This document shows positions 1-6,426 of a stretch of DNA of 64,000 nt, one piece after another. The stretch is taken from the NCBI RefSeq assembly GCF_023954335.1, contig NZ_JAMLIE010000001.1, positions 1,922,001 through 1,986,000 on the forward strand. The letters are read 5' to 3'. The position numbers and the translations under genes were made by a program. The stretch comes from Aquamicrobium sp. Its GTDB lineage: Bacteria; Pseudomonadota; Alphaproteobacteria; Rhizobiales; Rhizobiaceae. The notes under the pieces are model-generated. The model ran no database searches. It saw only the letters and a program-made list of their open reading frames with translations, and was not told the DNA's origin. Numbering within the stretch: position 1 is the first letter of the stretch; the number at the start of each line of letters is the position of its first letter.

Positions 1-2576
1 AACATCGCCGACGCGCAGGCGATGGCGAGGTCCTGCACGTCGTCGCGCGCCGTCGAGTCCGGCGGCGGGCCGAAATCCTCGGGATGCATGCCGAGCGCCG
101 GCAGGTCGAGAAACAGGGCGGCGAGGGCGTCGAGGTCGTAGTGCCGCGGCCCGGCCGTCGCGAGGCAGGCCCAGGCGGCAAGCTGAACCCAGTTCCGCGG
201 GTCGTCGCGCAAGGCGCTTGCCCGCTGCGCAACCTCGTCCGGAAAGGCTTTCGCGGCGCGCAGCAGCGGCGGGCAGGCGAGACCGGCTGCCGTTGATGCC
301 GAGAGGACGAGCGCGAAGGCCGCGTCCAGGATTTCCGCCACGAGCGCTGCCGGCAGCTCGCCGCCGCCGTCCGCGATCAGGGAAAGGCACTGGCCGATCC
401 GCACGGACTGCGGCCCGCCTTCGTCGCCCTGCGCCAGCAGGGCGCGGGCGACGGGCGCGGCGAGGCCGAGGCTGCCAGCGAAGTTGAGCAGCTCGATGGA
501 GGCGGCATGACGCGCCTGGGCGAGGATCGCGGCATCGCGTGCCCCGGCCGGAAGGCTCGCCAGATAGCGCGCGCCTGCATATTCGCCCAGCGTCTTGTGG
601 ACGAACAGCAGCATCTCCTCGCCGGCATGGCGCACCCGCTCGACCAGCCCGGTCTGCTGCCAGAAGGCGAGGCATTCCTCGAACGCCGTCTCGGCCTTGA
701 GCCGTGATACGCCGAGCTCGTCGGCGAGAATGTCTGCGCATTGGGCGCGGACCCGGCCCAGCCGTGCGCCCGGATTGGTGGTCAGCACCCAGCCCAGCAC
801 CTCGGCGCAGCGGATCGCGAGGCTTCCCAGAGGCCGGGCGTCGACGCGCGCATTCGGCGCCTGCTCGATCCGCTCGAACACGCGCGTGTAAAGGTCGGTC
901 CGGCCGTCGCCGAACTCCACCCGATGCATGCCGAGCAGCACGGCGAAGCCGAGGAGCAGCGGGCTGTGGGTCAGCAGCTCGCTGTCGCGGTTGCGCCGGA
1001 GCTGCCGCTCGACGAAGGCACGAACGGCGCGCCGCTCGGCGGGCGCGTCGGGATGGATGCCGGCGAGAAGGCGCTCGACATGGTCCCCCGCGCGGGAGGG
1101 ATCGAGCGCCAGCATCTCGTAATGGCGCCAGCCGGCGAGGTGCGGCGTCTCGTAGCCGATCGGCCGCGTGGTGACGACCGCGCGGCAGCCCGGATGGCTC
1201 TCGCAGAACGCGGCGAGGTGGCGGGCGATGAGGTCCTGCGCGTCGCCGGCCTCGTCGAGCCCGTCGCACAGCAGCACGCCGGATGCGAGGAAGGCCGGCG
1301 CGATCGCCTCGGGGGAGACGCCGGAATCGTGGAGGCCGAGCGTCAGCACGCTTTCGAGGAACGTCGCGCCGCGGCTGAGGGGCAGCGCCAGCGCCTTCAC
1401 GTCCACCCGGACGACCGGGAAACCGTCCCGCGCATAGGCCAGCGCCAGCTTGCGGGTCAGCATGCTCTTGCCGAGGCCGGGGCCGCCGACGACGACGCAA
1501 TGCCTGTAGAACCGGCCGATGGAGATGTTGGCGATGCTCGGGATCAGGATGTTGGCCGCCTCATAGCCGCCGTCCCTGTGGAACGCCCGTATCTCCTCGA
1601 TCGTCGCCGGCTTACCCGTCTCCGCGATCATCGGGACGATGATCGGCAGGTCGACCCATGCCGTGTCCATCGAAAGCAGCCGGGTCACGCCGAAGATCGA
1701 GAAGGAGCGGTTGGCGGCGACGACATGCCGCCGCAGCCGTGCCTCGGCCTCGCGGCGAAGCGCCTCGTCCATGCGCCCGGCCGCCCTCTGCTCCCGGAAC
1801 GGCACCCGGCTGGACGTCGCGTCCTGGAAAACGCGCAGCAGCTCCGCCCTGGTCAGGGGCGGGGCGTTGTCGGTGCGGGCCGCCTCGACCGCGGCGCAGT
1901 AGAGCGCGTCATATGCCTTCTGCGCGTCCTGCGGGTATACGCCGAACGTCTCGCCGTGCCTGACCAGCTGATAGTCGATCTGCGCGCGCAGGTCTTCGCG
2001 GCTTTCCCTCGTGCTCCATTCGATCGGCAGGATCAGCCGCTCGATCATTTTGGCCGGCGCCGCCGTGTCGAGGTACGATCTGATCTCGGGCCGGATGTCC
2101 GGCTGCGCGCGCAGGAACGCCGCGATCAGCCCGGCATCGGCGAGTGAGGTGTCCGCCTGCGGCGCGGCGCGGATCGCCGACCAGAGCCGCAGCCCGGCGC
2201 GTACCTTGCCGAAAGGCCGGCCGCGCTCGATTCCGATGCCGGAGGTCGTCCAGTAATGGTAGCGGATGCGGTATTGGCGGTTCCGCTCGCGGTGCGTCCA
2301 GAAATCGTTGATCGCCGCGATCACGCCTTTCGTGCGAAGCGTGATGTTGCCCGAGCCGGCCGTCTCGCGGGCTTGGTTGAGCGCCGCGTCCTCGCCGGCG
2401 AGCCGGTCGAAATCCTCGGCTCCCTCCAGCACCAACCTCTCGACGTCGCCGAGGTCGAGCCAGGCACGGATGCTGCGCGCGATCTGGTAGTCGTAGCCGC
2501 GGAAGACATGCCTCGCCTGACGTCGCGGATCGGCATAAAGGCCAGCCATCGGCTCTGAATCGGACCGTGTCTCCAT
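1..2576 (-). CDS. Large NACHT/STAND-type P-loop protein with nuclease-like N-terminus (3' end outside window)
   Basis: The ATG at 2576 has GGGAG upstream. About 858 codons are open to position 1, so the C-terminus is missing. I translated the strand by hand. Residues 25-115 (start FRGYDYQ, then VLEGAEDFD, NQARET, NITLRTK) resemble the N-terminal nuclease domain of Cap4/DUF4297-type proteins. The usual Q-x-K position reads Q-A-R, so the catalytic lysine may be replaced. Residues 364-371 are a P-loop (GGPGLGKS), 435-442 a NACHT-like Walker B (LLCDGLDE), and VTTRPIGYE follows as in STAND ATPases. The remainder looks helical, as in sensor regions. Proteins with nuclease-NTPase-sensor layout include Avs and bNACHT anti-phage proteins. 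That role is inferred from architecture only. It could instead be a regulatory STAND protein. Confidence 0.75.
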   Translation of the reverse strand, partial: METRSDSEPMAGLYADPRRQARHVFRGYDYQIARSIRAWLDLGDVERLVLEGAEDFDRLAGEDAALNQARETAGSGNITLRTKGVIAAINDFWTHRERNRQYRIRYHYWTTSGIGIERGRPFGKVRAGLRLWSAIRAAPQADTSLADAGLIAAFLRAQPDIRPEIRSYLDTAAPAKMIERLILPIEWSTRESREDLRAQIDYQLVRHGETFGVYPQDAQKAYDALYCAAVEAARTDNAPPLTRAELLRVFQDATSSRVPFREQRAAGRMDEALRREAEARLRRHVVAANRSFSIFGVTRLLSMDTAWVDLPIIVPMIAETGKPATIEEIRAFHRDGGYEAANILIPSIANISIGRFYRHCVVVGGPGLGKSMLTRKLALAYARDGFPVVRVDVKALALPLSRGATFLESVLTLGLHDSGVSPEAIAPAFLASGVLLCDGLDEAGDAQDLIARHLAAFCESHPGCRAVVTTRPIGYETPHLAGWRHYEMLALDPSRAGDHVERLLAGIHPDAPAERRAVRAFVERQLRRNRDSELLTHSPLLLGFAVLLGMHRVEFGDGRTDLYTRVFERIEQAPNARVDARPLGSLAIRCAEVLGWVLTTNPGARLGRVRAQCADILADELGVSRLKAETAFEECLAFWQQTGLVERVRHAGEEMLLFVHKTLGEYAGARYLASLPAGARDAAILAQARHAASIELLNFAGSLGLAAPVARALLAQGDEGGPQSVRIGQCLSLIADGGGELPAALVAEILDAAFALVLSASTAAGLACPPLLRAAKAFPDEVAQRASALRDDPRNWVQLAAWACLATAGPRHYDLDALAALFLDLPALGMHPEDFGPPPDSTARDDVQDLAIACASAM

Positions 2577-2645
2577 GGCTCCCAGCCTATAGCCGTGCTC
2601 GCGGCGGCGGAAGCGCCCTCCGCGCAAATCGCGGGTTTACCCGCC

Positions 2646-2676
2646 TTGACCCTGAACTTCGCTTCAAGGTTATGAT
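2646..2676 (+). promoter_or_regulatory. MerR-type promoter of the DJ-1/PfpI gene
   Basis: A -35 TTGACC (2646-2651) and -10 TATGAT (2671-2676) are separated by 19 bp, the over-long spacer typical of MerR-activated promoters. An imperfect dyad (ACCCTGAAC facing TTCAAGGT) fills the spacer. The ATG of the DJ-1 gene is 40 bp downstream. A MerR gene lies just beyond that gene, and a similar promoter precedes the oxidoreductase at 3953. Confidence 0.65.
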
Positions 2677-2716
2677 CCGTTCCAAGAGGGAAGCCGGGGC
2701 CGGGAAGGATCGAAGG

Positions 2717-3400
2717 ATGAGCAAGCGGATTCTGCATGTCGTCAGCAATGTCGCCCATTATGCCGACCCGTCCGAGCCGACCGGCTTGTGGCTATCGGAG
2801 CTGACGCATGCCTGGGACATCTTCGCCGAGAGGGGCTACGAGCAGCGCATCGTCAGCCCGAAGGGCGGCTCGTCGCCGCTGGAGCCGCGCGCCCTCAAAT
2901 GGCCGCTTCTCGATGCCTCGGCGAAGGCGTGGCTCGCCGATAAGGCATGCATGGCGCTGCTGAAATCGACCGCCCGGTCCGACGAGATCGACCCGGCGGA
3001 TTACGACGCGATCTATTTCACCGGCGGCCATGCGGTGATGTGGGATTTTCCCGACGACGAGGGGCTCCAGCGGATCACGCGCGCCATCTGGGAGCGCGGC
3101 GGCATCGTCTCCTCCGTCTGCCACGGCTATTGCGGCCTGCTGAACGTGAAGCTGTCGGACGGCAAGCTGCTGGTCGCCGGCAGGCGCGTCACCGGCTTTT
3201 CGTGGACCGAGGAAGTGCTGGCCGGGGTCGCGAAGAAGATGCCCTACAACGCCGAGGACGAGATGAAGCGGCGCGGCGCGCGCTACGAGAAGGCATTCCT
3301 GCCCTTCCTCTCGCATGCCGTCGTCGACGGGCGGCTCGTCACCGGCCAGAACCCGTTCTCGGCCAGGGCGACGGCGAAGAAGGTCGCGGGCCTCCTCTAA
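2717..3400 (+). CDS. DJ-1/PfpI-family protein (Hsp31-like glutamine amidotransferase fold)
   Basis: This 227-aa protein has the class I glutamine-amidotransferase-like fold of DJ-1/PfpI proteins. An IYFTGGHAVMWD segment is followed by the nucleophile elbow SSVCHGYCG, with the reactive Cys near residue 136. Relatives act as glyoxalase III/deglycases, chaperones or stress proteins; the substrate here is unknown. ATG 2717 is chosen over an upstream in-frame ATG because it follows a GGAAGGATCGAAGG ribosome site and lies just downstream of the MerR-type promoter. The gene converges on the MerR gene and overlaps its stop by 4 bp. Placement beside a MerR regulator and an ene-reductase suggests a reactive-electrophile response (inference). 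Confidence 0.88.
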   Translation: MSKRILHVVSNVAHYADPSEPTGLWLSELTHAWDIFAERGYEQRIVSPKGGSSPLEPRALKWPLLDASAKAWLADKACMALLKSTARSDEIDPADYDAIYFTGGHAVMWDFPDDEGLQRITRAIWERGGIVSSVCHGYCGLLNVKLSDGKLLVAGRRVTGFSWTEEVLAGVAKKMPYNAEDEMKRRGARYEKAFLPFLSHAVVDGRLVTGQNPFSARATAKKVAGLL

Positions 3401-3864
3401 CAGCGGCCGCCCTTGCCGAGGAGCCTGACGTCGCCGGCCGCCATGGTCGGTTTGTCGATCCCGTCGCCCAGCACGCGCGTCAGCACCCGCCGGGCGTTGG
3501 CGGCGCAGTCGATGTCGTCGGGCCGCGCCTCGATCTCGGCGATGAGCGCGACGAGCTGCGCCTTGCTCTGGCCGAGCCGCGCTTCCAGCGCCTCGATGTC
3601 GGCCACCTTGCGTTCCAGCGCCTCGATCAGCGCGCCGTGCTGCCATTGCTCCAGATCGGACGGCATCAGCGTGCGGATCTCGTCGAGGCTGAAGCCGGCC
3701 TTCTGCGCCGTCGCGATCAGGTCGAGCACGACAGCCGCCTCGGGCGGATAGGTCCGGTATCCGTTCGGACGGCGCTCGACCGTCTTCAGAAGGCCGATGC
3801 TCTCGTAGAAGCGGATGCGCGACTGGGTGAGGCCGCTCCGCTTCGCCAGTTCCCCGATCTTCAT
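3397..3864 (-). CDS. MerR-family transcriptional regulator
   Basis: This 155-aa protein begins MKIGELAKRSGLTQSRIRFY, the MerR winged helix-turn-helix, followed by GLLKTVERRPNGYRTY and a coiled-coil dimerisation helix (about residues 75-120). The C-terminus has a single Cys-containing region (DDIDCAANARR) and no clear metal-binding Cys pair, so an organic or redox ligand is more likely than a metal. ATG 3864 gives the canonical N-terminus; an upstream in-frame start would add 13 atypical residues. It is divergent from the ene-reductase gene (3953) and convergent with the DJ-1 gene. Both neighbours carry promoters with MerR-like spacing, so it probably controls both and possibly itself. Confidence 0.9.
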   Translation of the reverse strand: MKIGELAKRSGLTQSRIRFYESIGLLKTVERRPNGYRTYPPEAAVVLDLIATAQKAGFSLDEIRTLMPSDLEQWQHGALIEALERKVADIEALEARLGQSKAQLVALIAEIEARPDDIDCAANARRVLTRVLGDGIDKPTMAAGDVRLLGKGGRC

Positions 3865-3892
3865 GCTCGACGCGCCTCTGAGAAAAAACCTC

Positions 3893-3923
3893 TTGACCCT
3901 CAACTTAACTTAAACGTTAGGAA
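3893..3923 (+). promoter_or_regulatory. MerR-type promoter of the ene-reductase gene
   Basis: TTGACC (3893-3898) is followed after 18-19 bp by TTAGGA/TAGGAA (3917-3923). The spacer, CCTCAACTTAACTTAAACG, resembles a MerR-family operator half-site arrangement. The first bases match the promoter at 2646 (CTTGACCCT in both). It lies between the divergent MerR gene and the oxidoreductase gene. Confidence 0.55.
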
Positions 3924-3952
3924 GCGTCCAGATCACGAACTGGAGGCCGCTC

Positions 3953-5191
3953 ATGTCGCTGTTTTCCCCGCTGACGCTGCCCAACGGCGCCGTCGTCCCC
4001 AACCGCATCGCCAAGGCCGCGATGGAGGAGAACATGGCCGACGACGACCACGCGCCGTCCGCCGCGCTGCTACGCCTCTACGAGGCGTGGGCCGCGGGCG
4101 AGGCCGGGCTGATCGTCACCGGCAACGTCATGGTCGACGCCCGCGCCATGACCGGCCCCGGCGGCGTGGTGCTGGAGGACGAGCGCCATCTCGAGCGCTT
4201 CGCGGCATGGGCTAAGGCCGGCCGCGCGCGCGGCGCGCAGTTCTGGATGCAGATCAACCACCCGGGGCGGCAGATGCCCGCCTCGCTCGGGCAGGAGACG
4301 CTGGCGCCGTCGGCGATCGCCGTGAACATCGGCGCGCTGTCGCGGCAGTTCCCGATGCCCCGAGCGATGACGGCGGCCGACATCGCCGAGGTCGAGCGCG
4401 GCTTCGTCGCGACCGCGCTGCTCGCCGAGCGCGCCGGCTTCACCGGCATCGAGGTCCATGCCGCGCACGGCTATCTCCTCAGCCAGTTCCTGTCGCCGCT
4501 GTCGAATCGCCGGCAGGACAAGTGGGGCGGCAGCCTGGAGAACCGCGCGCGCCTGCTGCTCGACATCGTGCGCGGCATCCGCGCCGCGGTCGCGCCCGGC
4601 TTCGCGGTGGCGGTCAAGCTCAACTCGGCCGATTTCCAGCGCGGCGGCTTCTCGCCGGAGGATGCGCGGGACGTGGTGGCGATGCTGGCCCCGCTCGGCG
4701 TCGATCTTGTCGAGCTTTCCGGCGGCAGCTACGAGGCGCCGGCGATGATGGGCTCGACCCGCGACGAGCGCACGCTGGCGCGCGAGGCCTATTTCCTCGA
4801 CTTCGCCCGCGAGATCGCGACGATCGCGACCATGCCGCTGATGGTCACGGGCGGCATCCGCCGGCGCGAGGTGGCGGACCGGGTGATCGACGGCGGCGTC
4901 GCCATGGCCGGCATCGCCACCGCGCTCGCCATCGCGCCGGACCTGCCGCGCAACTGGCGCCTCGGTCGGCCGGACGTCCCGGCGCTCAGGCCGATCGCCT
5001 GGAGAAACAAGCAGCTCGCCTCGTCGGCGCATATGGCGGCGGTCAAGTACCAGCTGACCCGCCTGAGCCGGCGCCGGCGCACCGCCCCCGGTGTCTCGCC
5101 GGCCTGGGCGCTGCTCGTCTCGCAGGCCGATGCCCGCTGCCGCGCCGGCCGCTACCGCCGCTGGATGAAGGAGCGGAGGGCGGCGGCCTGA
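3953..5191 (+). CDS. NADH:flavin oxidoreductase / Old Yellow Enzyme family
   Basis: This 412-aa TIM-barrel flavoprotein begins SLFSPLTLPNGAVVPNRI, the typical OYE start. It has MQINHPGRQ, the substrate/FMN motif HAAHGYLLSQFLSPLSN (about residues 167-183), a DKWGGS segment, VELSGGSYE and a C-terminal FMN-phosphate region (MVTGGIR, AMAGIATAL). OYE-family enzymes reduce activated alkenes or related electrophiles with NAD(P)H. The His-x-x-His pair supports the ene-reductase class. The last ~50 residues are very basic (LSRRRRTA, RAGRYRRWMKERR), unlike a typical OYE tail. It is divergent from, and probably regulated by, the MerR gene at 3397. Confidence 0.9.
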   Translation: MSLFSPLTLPNGAVVPNRIAKAAMEENMADDDHAPSAALLRLYEAWAAGEAGLIVTGNVMVDARAMTGPGGVVLEDERHLERFAAWAKAGRARGAQFWMQINHPGRQMPASLGQETLAPSAIAVNIGALSRQFPMPRAMTAADIAEVERGFVATALLAERAGFTGIEVHAAHGYLLSQFLSPLSNRRQDKWGGSLENRARLLLDIVRGIRAAVAPGFAVAVKLNSADFQRGGFSPEDARDVVAMLAPLGVDLVELSGGSYEAPAMMGSTRDERTLAREAYFLDFAREIATIATMPLMVTGGIRRREVADRVIDGGVAMAGIATALAIAPDLPRNWRLGRPDVPALRPIAWRNKQLASSAHMAAVKYQLTRLSRRRRTAPGVSPAWALLVSQADARCRAGRYRRWMKERRAAA

Positions 5192-5210
5192 CGACCGCGT
5201 GCCTCATGCC

Positions 5211-5384
5211 TCATGCCTCTCCCGCCGTCTCCATGTCGCCGGGCAGGTCGAGATAGCCTTGCGCGAGCAGGAATTCGCGAATGGCGAACGCCGCCGCTTC
5301 CTCTATCGACAACGGACTCAGCTCGGTGCCGAGACGGTGCAGCGCGCCCGCTTCGTCGGGCATCAGCTCGATGGTCAGTATCAT
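5211..5384 (-). CDS. 57-aa hypothetical protein, ribbon-helix-helix-like
   Basis: A short ORF starts at ATG 5384, which has a strong GGGGGAAG ribosome site 7 bp upstream on the minus strand. The protein begins MILTIELMPDEAGALHRL and ends GDMETAGEA. The pattern of one short beta strand (ILTIELM) followed by two amphipathic helices (PDEAGALHRLGTEL and SIEEAAAFAIREFLLAQGYL) is that of small ribbon-helix-helix proteins, although no family is recognised. It converges on the ene-reductase gene with a 19-bp gap. Upstream lies a 477-bp gene-free stretch with strong secondary structure (see 5554). Confidence 0.6.
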   Translation of the reverse strand: MILTIELMPDEAGALHRLGTELSPLSIEEAAAFAIREFLLAQGYLDLPGDMETAGEA

Positions 5385-5553
5385 GATTTTCTTCCCCCGC
5401 TATGCGCGCCGGCCAGCCGGCGCGGCGCGCCCCTTGCGCCTCAACACCTCGTAAGAAGCAGCGACGACGGCCTGCCGCCGGCCCTGACGAGCGTGTCGCG
5501 AGGCCGGTCGTCCGGGGAACGGGAGATATGAGGATCGTTCATCTGAAAACTCG

Positions 5554-5702
5554 CCGGTTTAGAGTCGGGGAGTTCAGAACTCTCTGACAGGAGAGCGCCC
5601 GCGCCTTTAGGATCGCTCCCTGGACATACGCGCGGGCCTCCCCGACGCTAATCGGAGCGTGCACTCACGGCTGCACTGAGCCGCTGTCAGAGGGGTTCTG
5701 AC
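5554..5702. other. Structured non-coding stretch with two interlocking inverted repeats
   Basis: This is the core of a 477-bp gene-free interval (5385-5861). Repeat A pairs 5554-5572 (…AGAGTCGGGGAG) with 5638-5655 (CTCCCCGACGCTAATCGG). Repeat B pairs 5574-5590 (TCAGAACTCTCTGACAG) with 5684-5701 (CTGTCAGAG-GGG-TTCTGA arrangement): a 9-bp and a 7-bp perfect block separated by a bulge. A and B cross each other, so they are alternative folds or a pseudoknot. GCCCGCGC (5597-5604) pairs with GCGCGGGC (5630-5637), and CGGCT pairs with AGCCG at 5668-5683. It could be a small RNA, a leader of the 57-aa gene on the minus strand, or a mobile palindrome. No SRP RNA, RNase P, tmRNA or tRNA signature was found. 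In the rest of the interval I see only a weak CCCC/GGGG hairpin next to 5862. Confidence 0.4.
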
Positions 5703-5861
5703 GCCCCAGCCCTCCTTCGGAGAGCCAAGGAAGCATTATCGGATCGGACAGACGCCTTCAATGGCGCGGCGGGTCCTTCGATCCATCACGATCGGTTACA
5801 CAGCCGTCTTATTGACGGAGGCCCAGAGAGCAAGCTTGGCAGCGCCCCCGAAAGGGGAGGG

Positions 5862-6347
5862 CTAAAGCCGGAACGTCCAGTAGAGGCAGGCGAGCGTCGC
5901 CGCGACGAAGACGACGAAGAAGAGCGTGCGCAACAGCACGTTGCGCCGCAATTCGTTCATGGCGAGATGGGCGGCGACGATTCCCGCCGCGAACACGAAC
6001 TGCCAGTCGACGAGAACCCACAGCGCCGCGCGGTTGCCGAAGCCGAAGCGCGCCGCCTGCACGCCGACGATGGTGGCGAAGAGGACGAGCGCAGCCGAGT
6101 AGACCGGCGTCGCGCCGTTGGCGTGGACGAAGCCCGCGGCCCTGAGCGGCAGGATCATCATCAGCACGCCGGTGAACGCGTAGAGCGCGGCGAGCGGCAC
6201 GAAGGTCGCTGCGTTGGCGATGCCGTCGAGCCGGGAAAGGCCGAGATTGCCGAAGGCGTAGCCCTTGAGCGTCAGCGCGATGCTCAGCGCCGCCAGGAGC
6301 CCGCTGAGAACGGCGACGAGCAGGAAGGCGGCGAGGGTTCGGTTCAT
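5862..6347 (-). CDS. 161-aa integral membrane protein, unknown function
   Basis: It starts MNRTLAAFLLVAVLSGLLAA, the first of about four to five hydrophobic helices (roughly residues 5-27, 47-70, 80-100, 110-130, 138-157). Between helices 1 and 2 is GYAFGNLGLSRLDG. No catalytic motif or known family is recognised. The gene is alone on the minus strand, about 80 bp downstream of the lytic transglycosylase gene, and separated from it by a palindromic repeat. A CCCC/GGGG hairpin immediately after the stop may be a weak terminator. Confidence 0.72.
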   Translation of the reverse strand: MNRTLAAFLLVAVLSGLLAALSIALTLKGYAFGNLGLSRLDGIANAATFVPLAALYAFTGVLMMILPLRAAGFVHANGATPVYSAALVLFATIVGVQAARFGFGNRAALWVLVDWQFVFAAGIVAAHLAMNELRRNVLLRTLFFVVFVAATLACLYWTFRL

Positions 6348-6381
6348 GGTCTGCTCCGACGGGAATCGTCATCCAGCCAAT

Positions 6382-6420
6382 AGAGCATTTCGCGGCCGGA
6401 CGGAATCGCCGGCCGCAAAG
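6382..6420 (+). repeat. AGAGCATTT palindromic repeat, copy 1
   Basis: AGAGCATTTC is followed by an 8-bp perfect stem, GCGGCCGG (6392-6399) with CCGGCCGC (6409-6416), around the loop ACGGAATCG. A second copy with different stem bases but the same loop is at 30168-30219 (opposite orientation). It lies 7 bp beyond the stop of the transglycosylase gene and may also stop its transcription. Confidence 0.6.
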
Positions 6421-6426
6421 CCAGGG

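Noticed and set aside
741..2147. A long open frame on the plus strand opposite the NACHT gene
   Set aside because: It is Arg/Pro/Ala/Gly-rich with no domain, and the minus-strand frame has clear P-loop and Walker motifs. It is a shadow of high-GC coding.
5554..5702. 4.5S RNA, RNase P RNA, tmRNA or 6S RNA
   Set aside because: None of the conserved sequences (SRP tetraloop region, GAGGAAAGTCC, tRNA-like ends) is present, and the fold does not match the 6S central-bubble layout.
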